NCBI GenBank assembly: GCA_004194705.1
Contig: SADC01000005.1
Coordinates: forward strand, 62,001 to 126,000
Source: Ditylenchus dipsaci
Taxonomy: Eukaryota > Nematoda > Chromadorea > Rhabditida > Anguinidae
Length of the DNA: 64,000 nucleotides
Reading direction: 5' to 3'
Position 1 is the first letter of the stretch, and every line of letters starts with the position of its first letter. The notes below the pieces were generated by a model, which did no database searches, had not been told where the DNA came from, and saw only the letters and a program-made list of their open reading frames with translations. Made by a program: the position numbers and the translations under genes. Shown here piece after piece: positions 22,591-36,400 of the stretch.

Positions 22591-25161
22591 AGTAATTCAA
22601 ACAATTTAAACCTGATTTACGAAAAAATTTTCAAAATGCGTATTCAGTCGTTGTGCTGATAATCGGCCCAAATTAATAGCTTTATTTTAGCAATATAATA
22701 TAAATAATAGGCCAATATAGACCTTCTTTTACACAAAATCTAGATTTATATTATTTTTTAAATAAAAAGGTTATATTTTATGAAGACTGAACTTCGGCTC
22801 TTCCCTCCACCACTTTGGATGCAAGGAAAGGGAGGAGCAAATTATACAAGGAATCAGGGCGATCGCAATGCAAAGTTTATGCAGGGGCGAAGTCCCAATT
22901 GTATAGATGGATGATAAAGATATCCAAACTGGCTAAAAATTCATACAATAGCAAAAGAGTTTGATAATAACAGCCAGATGTTGTTATTCAAAAAATTTGC
23001 TTATGCGCGAGCAATGGAATTTAGAAAGGCCAAATGGCCAGAAAATTGGATAGGAAATTTCGATAGGAAATTTTCAAAAGGAAAAAAAATGCCGAAAAAG
23101 TGAAAAGTTAGAAAACTGACAAGTTGTCAGATTTACATTGAAATTATGATGAAAAAAATCTTAAATTCGCAAAGAATTCACGAAACATACACTCCGAAGA
23201 AGTTCTGAACTTTATTTTCGAATTAAAACGGCCGATATTGGGAGTCTTCTCTAATGACACAAATTCATGCTTTTACCCACCAGTGTGAGAGGCGTTTCAT
23301 ATTGTGGTATATCAAAAAATCTTAGATACCATTCAGTAAAAAATAGATTTTTTAAGAAGATAAAATATGCAATCTGGGAAATTTCAGGTGACTTTGAACT
23401 TGACCTCGAGTTTACTTTTTTAAGTCAAGTTCAAGGTCACCTTAGATTTTGACGTAAAATTCTAAAAAATTATAAGGTTTGGAGTCCCGAAATAAGTACA
23501 AATGTTAAAAACACGGGAAAGGCTGTGTGTACATATGCGTTTTGCATTATGCGCTATGCGTTTTGCGGAATTTCAAGCTGAGCACGACGACGGAAAAGAT
23601 TTTTGAAAACAGGAGGGATTCGAATGGGTATAAGAGCATCTGAAAAAGTTGATTTCCGTCTATTCCTAACCGACTAAACTAAAACTAACCTACCTCCTAG
23701 TGGAAACAAGCGAAAACTTGCTAACATTTATGAGACAACAAACATTCAAAATGTCGCGAAATCAAATTTCCTTGAATCGAATTAAAAACAGAATGATGAC
23801 ATTATGGTCAAAATTTGCTGATGAATAAAATAAAAATGCGTGTGAAATTTGAAAGTTCGGTAAAAGCCATATGTATCCGTTTTTTGCCCTTCTTAGGTGT
23901 GCTGGTTTTGTCAATTTCGAGGAGGGATTGTAAAAGAATGGATACGGTACTTACTACAGCTTTTATTGTTAACAATTAAACGGCTTTGCTTATTTTTGTA
24001 CACTTGCTTAGCAAACAATTGTTCAATATGTGCGTTGAAATGCAGGCACAACTTTCTGGTTGGCTGTAAGCATATAAAAGTTTATGGATAATTCCAAAAT
24101 AGACGAGAAAGTTTTGTTTACACAATAACGAGAGTCCAAAATGGTAGACAGTGCTTTTATTTTATTCTCACCAATCAACTTCAACGCCTGAAGTGGAGGA
24201 GCAATAAATAAAGCTTTCAAGGCACATCATTAAACACCTTGATAGCTGCTTCAAATCAAACAGTTTTTATTGGCCTCATCGACTAGCAAATAGTTGCAAG
24301 AAATTTGAAATTCTACTTAGTCTTTTTAATATCTGTGATTTGACAATATTTCAACTCTTTAATTTGTAATAAATTTGTTTTTGTATAAAAAATGGCTTAC
24401 AAGGGAACATATGGTAGTGTCCATGCGATATGGAAAAACCCTATATATTATTCGATAAAGAATCGAAAGTTTTTCACTAAAAATATTTTTTGTTTTAAAT
24501 TGATTAATAAGTGTAAATAAACACTTTTTCAGACTTTTCATAAAGAAAAATTTCTAAAAAAGTCAACAGGGGGACCAAGGCACATTTTTTTGGGTGGGTG
24601 TGAATGAATATAGTGCCGGAATTCCTATAAAGGCTTCACACTATAGAAACAACAATAAGTTAAAAGTGTAAGGAATTTGCATTCCGCAAGCCACATCAAC
24701 GAGCGTCACAATGAAAAAGCCGGGTATAAGAAAAAATTCCGTCGCTATTCGAATCGGATATCGATGACCTTAGAATACTTTTGAAAAATTATTTAGAAAT
24801 GTTGGAAAACATCAAAACTATAGCTGGTCTTCGACTTTTTATGCCTTTTAACGATAAAAAAGCGTAATTAGAATTAAATCAAGTTTTAGCCACACTAAAC
24901 TAGTGCATAGAGTAAAAGCGAGTCGATTACACATTATTGTAGGCAACAAGCTGGGTCAACTTCCCTTTTGTTTGTTATAAGTAAGGGGTGGAGGAGCACG
25001 TTCATTCAAGTCAGAGAACACTGGCTGGTGCTGTCGGTCAGTGGTCACTAGTTCATGTATGGTTAGCTGAATTGAGGATGACCATCTGAATTCAAATATA
25101 TTCTAAAATTAGCATTTGTGTTTCATGTTATTATACTCGGAAATTATTTTGTTTTTATATA
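22591..25161. other. no gene seen
   Basis: AT-rich, mostly single-copy in this window. It holds the nuclear-receptor-like hairpin at 23387-23441 and a transposon-end fragment at about 24560 (GGGGGACCAAGGCACA). Confidence 0.4.
23387..23441. repeat. hairpin of two AGGTGACTTTGAAC / GTTCAAGGTCACC arms
   Basis: AGGTGACTTTGAACTTGAC and GTCAAGTTCAAGGTCACCT are inverted repeats with one mismatch separated by about 18 bases. Each arm holds a TCAAGGTCA-like extended nuclear-receptor half-site. Confidence 0.6.
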
Positions 25162-25754
25162 CAGGGTGAGTCGTAATAATAGCCCCATTTTTGAAAAAAA
25201 ATTAAAAGGCTTCCGCGACAGGGTTTTCAATTTAAGGTATTTTAGGTAAATTTTGAGAATGTTAGTGTACTAGCATTTTCAAAAGTTTGAAAAACGCATT
25301 TGTGTTTTCCTTTATGAGTTTTGATTTTCAAGCATTTCGTGAACGATCTTTGTGTCAAACGGTAGAAGAAATACAGGGCTATCATTTGAGACTAAAACTT
25401 ATATGGAATATGAAATAAAGATAATAATTTCAAGGGTTTACAGTCTTGTTCCTTACTATCATTTTCAAAATTTGTTTAAATAAAAGTTCAGTAATATGCC
25501 GAGGTCTAGGGCTTTCTCTAGTACCGATTCTGCTACTGGCTCCCCAGCCTTCGAGCTGGATAACAAATTTAATCCTGCAATTCTTACTCCGGGACAAATA
25601 TACCATTTACCCGCCAATTGGCCTCAACGGATTTTTTGATTTTGGGTCGTATTACATGAATCCAACAATCTGTGAATAAAAAATTTATTGAAACAATTGA
25701 AGACAGGTAAATGAGGGAAGTTCAAAAAATATTCAAGTTTCAAGACTCACCCTG
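25162..25754. mobile_element. mariner-like MITE
   Basis: TA|CAGGGTGAGTC on the left and GACTCACCCTG|TA on the right. 593 bp. The 77-aa open frame inside (25446-25679) has no transposase features. Confidence 0.85.
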
Positions 25755-25756
25755 TA

Positions 25757-25995
25757 CAGTTGACGCTCGATTCAATGACACCTCCAAAAGTTTGTTCCCG
25801 CCTAGGGTCCGACCCTCTTTTTAACCTGATTTTCGAAAGCTTTTTTTTCAGTTCTAATTCGTCAGTCTGGTATTCCGATTTTACCGATCGTTCTGAAAAA
25901 ATAAAAAAAATTGCAACTCAGACCTGCAACTTTTGATTTAACGACACCACATTTTCGAAAATGGTGTCGTAAAATCGTGAGTTGAGGGTGTAAGT
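25757..25995. mobile_element. pogo-like MITE abutting the mariner-like MITE
   Basis: Starts CAGTTGACGCTCGATTCAAT immediately after the TA of the previous element and contains GTTCCCGCCTAGGGTCCGAC. The right part (GGTGTCGTAAAATCGTGAG) is degenerate. Confidence 0.5.
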
Positions 25996-26179
25996 GTCTA
26001 AATTTTTTTATATTTTTAAAATCGGAATTTGTTAAATTAACATTGATGTATAGTCAGACCTCGATTTAAAGGACCATGTTCAAGCGTTCTAAATTGTCCC
26101 CCGCAATTCAAATTTGTTCACCTAATTGTTGAACTTCTGTACGGTTTTTTTAAAGGGCCATTGCCACCTGTTTTCAATG

Positions 26180-26358
26180 GTCCCCCGCCAATTCAAATTT
26201 TGTCGCCTAATCATTGAACTTCTGTACGGATTTTTCAGCTTGGTTTCTAACAAAATGAGGCCTAGAATTTAATTTTAGGTATAGTTGTGCTAGAAACCAA
26301 GTTGAAAATTCCGTACAGTAGATCAATGATTAGGACATTTTTTGAATTGGCGGGGGAC
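26180..26358. repeat. foldback repeat with GTCCCCCGCCAATTC ends
   Basis: GTCCCCCGCCAATTCAAATT pairs with GAATTGGCGGGGGAC. Inside, CTGTACGG...CTTGGTTTCTA pairs with TAGAAACCAAG...CCGTACAG. Confidence 0.65.
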
Positions 26359-26420
26359 AACCGTTGTCGGGATGACAATGGCCCTTTAAGCTTGCTTTCT
26401 AACAAACGAGGCCTAGAATT

Positions 26421-27403
26421 TTAATTTAAGATTCGGCTTTGTTAGAAACATAAAGAAACCTCAACCATAAACCTCAAAAAACCTCAAAATTTTGTACATA
26501 AATCGACGGATAAAGAAAAACTTTTGCATTGGCGGGGGACGAAATTATTTTAAAATTTTTTTCGTGGCTTCATTTTTTCAAGTAATAAAATAAATGCGTT
26601 CGGTTTTCGTCAAATAAAATTTTGGCCTTATTCAATAAAAATGGAGTTTTTTTGGCTTGTTCTCTCCTCTTCTTTTTTGGTGACTTTTTGAGCTTAAGCT
26701 CTGCAAGAGTTGGCCAGCTTAAGTTAGGACGAACTCAAACATGTTTCTCGAACAAAAAATATAAAAAAACAAAAGGGCGTCAAGGTTAAAAACCCCTTCC
26801 CATTTTTTGCAAACATGACATTTAGCACATAGCTTACTATTCAGATTTCACTTACTACCGCTGCTTGCTCATAAATAAGGTTAGTTTAAAAGTCATTTAT
26901 GATTTTTGTGAAAAAGATTGTGAATAAAAGCAGTGATTATTATATTCAACATTTTCTTCTCACCTTTTTTGCATAACAAAAAGGTACAGGTGTCGCTGGA
27001 CATATACACATTTGTAAAGGTCCTCTGTTTGGCTGTTCAAAAAGCCCTCATAGTTAACATAAATTTTGTACATATAATACATATTTTTGTATTTAATAAA
27101 AATTTTGGCTGGACGACTGCTAATGGCTAGGTAATCGTGATTTGTGTGAAAAAATAGGTAAAAAGAGGCAAAGCAGCAAAGGACAAAAAAGTTTTTAATC
27201 AAACCGTTTTTTATTTGGTAACTAGAGCAAACAGCCAGCTTTCTGCTTTTCCAATCAATTCTTGTCCCGTAGTGTTACTCAGTTTTTTTTGGAAAATGAG
27301 AGTGGAAATACCAGAATGAGAACACTTTCACAATAAGCTTAATGACTTTTAAAAATACATCAGTCTCTGTAATTGACCTTTAATTGACCAACAATATAGT
27401 TCT
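26421..27403. other. innexin upstream region, no other gene seen
   Basis: AT-rich with no exon-like segment. Promoter elements cannot be assigned. Confidence 0.35.
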
Positions 27404-27416
27404 CTATTGTTTTAGG
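27404..27416 (+). promoter_or_regulatory. acceptor just upstream of innexin ATG (SL trans-splice or 5' UTR intron)
   Basis: A pyrimidine-rich stretch ending TTTTAG lies one base before the ATG at 27417. In nematodes such a site normally marks spliced-leader trans-splicing or the end of a 5' UTR intron. The sequence cannot say which. Confidence 0.45.
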
Positions 27417-30400
27417 ATGGTGTTTTCGGAGGTGGTGGGGACACTGTCCTTTCTGCAACCACAGTCAGACGATGATATGGCCGACAGACTACACTATTAC
27501 TACACCACCACTTTTCTGCTTGTAACTTCGGTTGGTTTTGTTATGAAAAGAGTTATACAGTCGACTCTCTATAGTTATCCACCCTAATTCAAAATTGCTT
27601 TTTTTGGCATCGTGTTTTTGGCCCACTTTTCGAAGCATTCTCTAAAGCAAATTAGCATTATTTTTTCAGCTCGTCTCTCTGGCTACAATTTGGGTGGTAA
27701 ATTGTCTAAAAGCAGTCTTGAAAAAGTGGGTTGAAAGCACAAAGCCAAAAACAAAATTTTAAATGGAAGGGCGACTATAGAGAACTAACTGTATAAAGCC
27801 TCGCACACAATGGCGGACTGTACAAATGGCCATAACTTTCTTTTAAATTGTTCAAAAATTAGTGTGTTGCTGCTATCTTCTAGCTGAGATGCGGGGCTAC
27901 CGAACACATTTGTTTTTTAAATTTTTTTTATTTGTTATAACTTTTTATTTGCGGTAACAGCTAAACGAGAATGATGCGATAACAAATTAAAAATCTGGTA
28001 AATAATCTCATTTGCGTCTATAACTATTGAATCAAATCAGTGAAGTCGCAAAATTAGAAACGAGAGGCCGTTGATTTGAAAAATTTCTTGAACGACTTTT
28101 TAAAATATTAATGCTTATTCAAGACTACAAAAAATTTATTTTTAAAATTTAAGTCGCTTCAAAATGATTTTTTTTGAATATATCCTTTTCCAGGTGCTAA
28201 TTTCTCTGAAAATGTTTGGTGGTCGGCCAATTGAGGTTAAGCTTTTCAAAAATTATTAGTTAATTTAGTTTATCGAAATTATTTAGTGCTGGATGCCAGC
28301 AGAGTACCAGAACAGTTGGCAAGAGTACACAGGTTTGCAGATTACTTTATAAATATTGATAGAATAAGCAAATGTTCAAGAGATTTACTGTTTCTCTATG
28401 AACACCTATTTCGCCCCTTCAACAAGCAAATTCCAATGGAGCAGAGTGTGCGTGATCAGAACATGATCTCCTACTACCAGTGGACACCCTTTTTCTTGGG
28501 CAAGTTTAGAAATAATTAAAAAGCAATTTTTGTGATTTTGGAGCACACCTTTCTTTATTTTACAGCAAGTAGCGCACAAAAAACGCATTAGAGTAAAAAA
28601 AGTACAGTTTTTTTTAACTGAAATTTTTCTAGCCTGAAAGAAACTTTTCATACAGATTAATTTAACCTAAAATAACCTAAAATTTTGAAGATGTGTATTT
28701 TTTTATTGATGTAGCTCTAATTGATTTCTACATTTTTAAGTGTCATGTTCGTTGCCTATGAAAGTATTTCCAAAGGCGGGTACCAGTGAAATTCAGACGA
28801 CGATTGTGGCATAGAATCTCCACCACGCAGACTGCTCAGATCGAAGAGATAACCTCATATTCGTGTTTCTCGACCCCGATTTCATGAGAAAGCGGGTCTG
28901 AGAAAAAAATTCGAACCATAGGCAAACCAGGGGTATCATAGGTTTTAGTCGAAAGAAAGAATGGTTGAGGGGTTGTACCGGGAGGGGAAAGCCATAATAC
29001 AGGGCTAAGTATTAAGTAACTTATTTGGCTGCTTTGCCATGTTTTTCAACATAGAACTTGGCAAAAGAGTCTCCACCGTATTTTCTCTATTGAACCCCTA
29101 TGGGGGATTATTTTTCAACCCCTAAAAATCAGAAAAATTTGAGGTCGATTTCGAGATTTTCGGGTACGCAACCAAAATCTAAAAAGTGGAATCAGGAGTG
29201 CTTGTGCTAATCAAGAAAACGCGAAAAACAGATTTGCAAAATGTCTGCTCTAGGCTGAGATATAAGGTCCATATGTTGGGGGATTATTAGAGAGTGGAGG
29301 ATTAATAGAGAAAATACGGTATATGCATTTTATGATCAAGATTACTTCAGGAATCATGTCTAAGGTAACTGAGTGCGCGCATCTCTAACTCTCGAGCACC
29401 CTGCGCCTCCTTCGGGGCGTATAGGACTTGGTTGCTTCGGGTTGAGATGCGCACACCCACATACCTTAGATGCAAATCACTCGAAAGGACTCTGGATGCA
29501 TGAAAAAGCATGCGTACGAGAGTTTTATTTATGCGGTAGGCCACAGTATTCAAAACCATGTTTAACATCTTTGTTTTTTGCCCGAAAAGCATTTTTCCTC
29601 CTGTAACAAGACCGGGCCAAAGGCCTAGCCATCCATTAATTGAGCCTAGCACTTAAAAAGTGCTTGGCTCAGGCAAAAAAGCCAACGAATCGAATCGAAA
29701 ATTTCATCATTAAGTATCGGGCTGCAAATGTTGGCCGCAAGTGTCGGCCGCAAATGTCGGGCCGCAAGTGTCGGCCGCAAATGTCGGGCCGCAAGTGACG
29801 GCCGCAAGTGTCAGCCGCAAGTTTCGGGCCGCAAGTGTCGTGTCACCAACTTAACACCAGTGCTGCTAAGTAAACCACCAAGTACCTGCCCAAACGGGTA
29901 TCCATCTCCATAGTCCATAAGTTTTGGATGTAGCGAAAAGTACTTAAAAGCCTTCGTATATTACCAGAATCAAGCGCTGAACATGGTTTGATGGCACTAA
30001 AACATCAAATTTACTAGCAAAACGTCATTGCTGAGGTGGGTGCATGACTTGAAAGGGTATTTATCTCTAATTCACCTCTAAAGGTATCCATCCATTTATT
30101 CGACGTACAAGGAATTGGCGCACAATAGTGACCTGTGTGACACGAAATTTTGTTCGCACCAAAAAAAGTTTTCCTTGATGAGAAATTTTTCGAAATTTTT
30201 TTGACCAGAAAAATTTTTTTCGCCTAACCAACCCCAAAATTTTAATAGCGCAATCGTGAGCTCCTGCCCGGTTTCCTAATCAAGGACACCAACTTCGAAA
30301 ATCAAAGTTCGCGAAAAGTGACCTAAAAAGTCAGTGTTTCAGACGGCGCAAAGCAGCGCTTATAGTAGATGTTGAATTGAAAATCGGAAACGGTACACAC

Positions 30401-33400
30401 TAATTTGGGCGCAACTCATTTGTACGCCCTCGTTTGGGCGCCCACAATTGGACGCCATGATTGTATATTGCTCTTTAAATTTATCAAAAAGTCTGAGAAG
30501 TATTAGTTAACCCTAGGGCTAGCAGGTAAGCCCCCGTATGCCCATTTTAAAGGGGTATCCAGCTCCACAATCCAAAAATTTTGGATGTAGCCAAAAGTGC
30601 TTAAGAACCCATGTATCTTGACCATACTCAAGCGCTGAACATGGTTTGATAGTATTAAAACATTTCCACCTGGTTTAAATACCTAAAAATCTAGGTACTA
30701 CTACCTTACAACTAGTAGCTGCTGACTAACACCTAGGTAACAAAATCTGAACATGACCAGCTAAGACTCTGAATTTCAGGTTGCCGCATCGGGGCACTTA
30801 CGCTTGCAATAACAGTATCGTGCACACTTATTTTATCCCAATCATTTCATCCTAAATTTTTTCGACTCAAACTCGGTTGTTTCGGTGAAGTCTTAGGCGC
30901 AGAGTAGGCCAGCGTATGTTAGGACTGCCTCAAACGTGTTTCCCGACTTAATTAAAAACTCAGTTCAAGCTGGATTGGGACTTCCAGTTGGAATAAGTGA
31001 GGTGGGATAGAATTGTGATAAAATAAGAGATTGGACCTGTGAATACAACACTTTAGAGCTAGGCTTAGGGATGGATACCTTTAGAGGTGAATTAGAGATA
31101 AATACCCTTTCAAGAAATACCCTTCCTTCTAGTATTTATAGTACAGAGGGTGCTTAACAATTTCATATTTCAAGACAATTCTCGTTTAGAATACACCTGG
31201 TACCGCCTTTCAAAATACTTCTGCCCCTTTATGCATGAACATTCTAAATTATGTCTAAACGCGAAAAAACATTTTTGTTACACATTTTCGTTTTTATTAC
31301 ATTTTTAACCTGAAGTCCTGAAATTCTTCGGAGCTTGCAAAAGAAGACGGGCATTAGACTGTCAAATCATATTTCATAAAGGTTTTTAAAAATGTAGGGG
31401 AAAAAATGTAAGACCTTAGGCGGGAACAAACGTTTTGCACCTACACTATATCGAGAGTAGACTGTAAAGAAAAATTTGATTTTAGTAATATGTGCGTTCA
31501 TGTTCTACTCCCCATGTCTTATCTGGAGGGTTCGTCAGTTTTTTGTACAAAAATCAGGAAGAGTTGAATACTGGTTAAAATAAAATAAGTTTTTAGATGT
31601 TGTACACCAAGTCAGGCATTCGTCTCAACGATGTAGTTGCTTTTGCCACTGATCGGTCCAACATACAGCCAAGTTGCTTTTTGCCAATAAATATAAACTG
31701 CAGCTTACCAATTGAGTTGCAGAGCAAAGGGAGGCCAACATTAAAGGAGTGTCCGCCCATCTAGGATCAGTATTTAAGCACCGCTTTCGGTGGGGCAGTG
31801 TGCGTGGCAAGGATGGAACAGCACATCCCTTCAGACACAAGATTCTCCGCCTGCTCAACCTGCGTTTCTACGAGGCCTACCTCACTCTGCTCTATATTGG
31901 CATCAAAATACTGTTTTTGCTTAATGTTAGCGTACAGGTTGGTAACATTCCTTTTTATGAACTGGTATGATGATTGGCTAAAACCCCTGAAAATACATTT
32001 ATTTCGCAAACTGGTTGAGTCGTTGCAGATGTTCATAATGAACTGGTTCCTGCAAACTGACGCTTATGACTATTATGGCTGGGGCGTGCTCCAGGACCTA
32101 ATCCAAGGAAGACGTGAGTTATTTTGGTCAATTAAATTAAATTAACAATAGAATTTGGTTTCAGCCTGGAGTGACTCCGGCAATTTCCCTCGAGTCACCT
32201 ACTGTGTAGGTTTTTTGAGTTAGAGTAAATGCTCTCGGTAGTATCCTTGTTCAAGTTTGACCACTAAGTAGGCCCGCTATTACAAAAAACTCAATTTAAT
32301 GTCGGAGGGGCCAAGCTAAAAAGACAGTACTTTTTCGGGCCCAAAGAACATTTACCATGTGACTTGACGATAAAGAACATAAAAACCAATGTACTACAAG
32401 GGGGTACGCGACAATTCATCCCTGTGGAATTTAATCATGAACTGTCCTGGGGATGAATTGTCCGTGCCCCACTAAAAGTTTCTATTCTATACTTTTACAG
32501 CAAACATCTTTAACGAAATGATACCTATTTTGATTATTTTAGGATATGGATGTGAGAATTTTAGGTAAGTTATTCCAAATTTCATTAATTTTTGAGAAAA
32601 ACCAGCTAGACAATTTGTTACAGGAAATGTGCAGAAACACACTGTGCAATGTGTTAGTAGTTATTGACCTATTTCACCACAAATACCAAGTTTGTGTGTC
32701 TTTTTTAGGTGCTTGTGATCAACATTTTCACAGAAAAGGTCATTTTTTACAGCTAGACCTTCTCTATCGTTAGAAAACTGGTTAATTTGTAGGTTTTTGT
32801 GCTGTTGCTAGTATGGTACACCTTCCTGGTTGTAGTATCCCTGATTAGTTTGGGCAACTGGCTCATCTCCTCCATACCCTTTGAAGCGCGTAAAAAGTAA
32901 GAGTGCGCTCACAATGTAGGTAGGAATTCGGAGGTCAAAGTCAACTATACGAAATCGAAAGTTTAATTCTGACTTTTTGTTTTACCTATCCGAATTTTTA
33001 AAAGTTGTTTATACGAGAAAAGGACTTCCATAACAGATGAAAGTCACTGGCAATAGTAGTGAATACCGAAATCGCTGTAATTACCCTTCGGAACAACAAG
33101 TATAGGCTCAGGACTTAGACTTAGGGGTAGGCCAGGCCAGTAGGCTTTTGCCGTGGGTCTGGCACATATATTTGATTTTTTTCACATGGTCTTACAAGGA
33201 AAAATTTTAGGGGAGGGGGGTATTTTCGCTAATAGGGTCAAGTCACTCTATAGAGCATAGAAATTAAAAAATTTTCAAACAAAGCGACAGGATCTCAAAG
33301 ACTCAGACATCCTATTTCCGACTTTATTGTGGTAAATTATTGTAAACTTTCTAATCATCGTCCTAATTCCTGCCCCACCCCCTCAGATGTATAATCTTGT

Positions 33401-36400
33401 TTTTGGCATTGTGTACTTTTCGAGGACTGCTTTCAGTAAAGTGACTACTCAAAATGTAGGTAACTTCATTGGCTACAATTTGGCTGGTAACTTGCTTAAT
33501 AGTGGTCTGCAAAGAGTGGGTCAAAAACACAATGCCAAATACACGATTTTGAATCTTGAGACAGGTATGATAATTAAAAGTTTACGGTAATTGTTTTTTC
33601 TGCAATCAACTAAATTTGCTATTTATTAAAATGTTGACCTTAGGTTTATCGCCAGACGGCTGGAACTAGCAGATGTGGAGTTCAAACGTAAAAATTTTCA
33701 CCAAGAACTGGAAGAAGTTAGTTTATTTGTATTTGCGAAAATACGAGCTGAGGGTATTTTATGCAAAAATGCGGTAAAAAACACAAAACACTCTATATTT
33801 ACGCGTAAAGTGGTGGTCTTTGACTCTTATGATCGGAGAACTCTAAAAATGATTTCAAAGCTATTCATGTTATTTAAAATTTGATAAATTTTTCTTTGAT
33901 ACTTATATGCACTTCAACAAAAATTCAAAAAATATTATTTGATTGGTTACAAACCTCTTTTTAGTCAAAATTTAGGCGCTACTTCGATATACACCTCACC
34001 CCTCTAAAATATCTTCTTTGTTACACCCCCTTGCCCCAATAATTTTTAGGCTTAGGAATTCGCCTTAGCCTTCGGGCCCTAGGTATTAGGCTGAGGGACA
34101 ACCCGTACTAATTTCAGCATCTTACAAAACTATTTGGGGTATTTGGGCTACCTGAAAAATTATTGGGGGCCTCTAAATAAGTACCACCGTATCTCCTCTA
34201 ATTAACGCCCCGGGTCGTTTATTTTTTGACTTGCCTTTTAGGAGGCTGTAGACCGAAATATACGCGCCAATTTGGTACTTGGTCGTTTCGGTACGCAGTA
34301 GTTTTGGTACGAAATTTTTTGTGCTGTTACCGGATAATTTCTTACCGAAATAACCGCGCATTGAAAAATCTCTTACCAAAATACCATTTTTTGTGCTGTT
34401 ACCAAAAATTTCTTTCTAAAAATCTCTTGCCGTAAAAATTCTCACTAAAAATTTCATAACAAAACAACCGCGTACCAAAACGAACAAGTACCAAATTGGC
34501 GCGTATATTTCGGTGTACAGCCTTTTAGGAAGAAGAGTTCATTATAGTCATTTTTCGGATTTTTCAGAATTGAACCAAAATACAGAACATGGAATCGTTA
34601 GAGCTCGCGGGAACTAAGAAAATGCAAAAAACATATTCGAAAAAATAATTCTGCTCCGAGATACAAACTCTCAAAGTCGAGAAGGGCCTTTATTAGAGGG
34701 GGGAGGGCGTTGATTAGAGGAAATACGGTATCTTTGGAAAAACCAAAATTCAGCACTTTAATTCTCGCTTAATTAAGATTTGAAAAAAAAATATTTAAAA
34801 ACATAACAAATTAAAAATTTATTTCAGTTCGTTCGCGACTACATCAAAATGGATGGTAAACATTTGAAAGGACAATAAATAATCTAAAAGCTGTTACACA
34901 AACCACAGGGGGATCAAGCGAAATCCTGATTTTCACCAAAGTAGTTATTTTCGACTGTGAGATAATTGCTTTTACAGATTTTTAAAATTCGATCCACAAA
35001 AAAGATTATGGCCGAAACAAAACAACAAACTAATAAAAATCACCCCGAAAATTCGTTCCCGTCTACTGTCCGAGATTTTTCATTCCTAATTTTTAAGTCT
35101 TCTGTCAGTTGTCTTTCGTTGGTTTTACCCAAAAACAAGGATTCTGACTTTGTTGGACGTTTCTGTAAATGCTAGCATTTCTGCCAAAATATCAAGCTCG
35201 CGTTATTAGGAACACCTAATTTCGAAAAAGAGGTTCGTTATATCGAAAGCCGCAGGATCTTTTTAGCAGACCTGTTGCCATTTACAAAAAAAACTGCTGA
35301 AATCTTAGGGGCGTAATCGTTTCGCCAATGAAACTTTCGCCAATGCGATCTTTTCGCCAATGGCATCTTTTCGCCAATGAAATCAGATCGCCAATGCATC
35401 TTTTCGCCAATGGCATCTTTTCGCCAATACAATCTTTTCGCCAATGAAATCAGTTCGCCAATGCATCTTTTCGCCAATGGAATCTTTCCGCCAATTAGAT
35501 CACTTTGCCAATGGCATCTATCCGACAATAGTCTCTTTTCGCGTATAATCTTGATTTACGTGGCAAATAAGCGGTGAGAAGTGTAATTATGATTTAAATC
35601 TTCGAATGTTATATTTTTCTTCTACAGGGTTTCCCAGAATAAAGACCTTACTTTTCAATGGCACCGTATGACCAAATTATTATTACACTTTTTCGTGGGC
35701 CTGCCGATTTTCTATTGAATAGAGTGAAAAAAATGCATTGCTAAGACGAAATTTTCAGATGAATTGACAAAAGAAACTTATACCTTCAATTTCAAATACC
35801 GGAAGGGGCTACTGTAATATACAACCCCACCCCCCCCCCAAAAGGCTACTGTAATATACCACTCCACCCCAATAATTGACCTACTGTCATATACGATATC
35901 GCATCGGTACATAAAACTTATTCAATTTTTTTGAGAAGTTACCGATAAGCTTCTAACACATTTAAGGTCATTTCAAAAGTTCACAAGCTTTATGAAAACT
36001 TGAAACTTTTTATTCTGAGTTTTTTTTCAGAAGGCAATAAATTAATACTCAAATTTCAATTTTCTTTTTTGTAAATATGCGTTTTAGCTCTTTATCTGCG
36101 CTACAGCATAAAACTTACAACTTTTAAAAATTTATGAAATTTTTCGACCATCAAATACTTTAACGAATATTCGAAATTTGCGCAATTTGATTTTGGCGCA
36201 ATTCGCATTTACGTAATTTGAAGTTTGCGCAATCTGAATTGCGCAATTCAAAATTGCGCAATCACTCGTTGCCCACAAAAAGTTTTTTTAACTTATGATT
36301 TTTTTTACAAAAAAACAATCAGTACTTTTAATAAAGTTCATCAGTTGCGTTCAAACTTTCACAAAAAATGTTAATGAAACTAAATTCGGAATAAAAAAGA

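Noticed and set aside
25446..25679. 77-codon frame as a mariner transposase remnant
   Set aside because: It lies inside a TA-flanked MITE but shows no helix-turn-helix or DDE/D-type motif.
28719..28755. Candidate innexin TM2 exon (ALIDFYIFKC)
   Set aside because: The exon at 31486-31529 encodes the expected TM2 sequence with correct phases on both sides.
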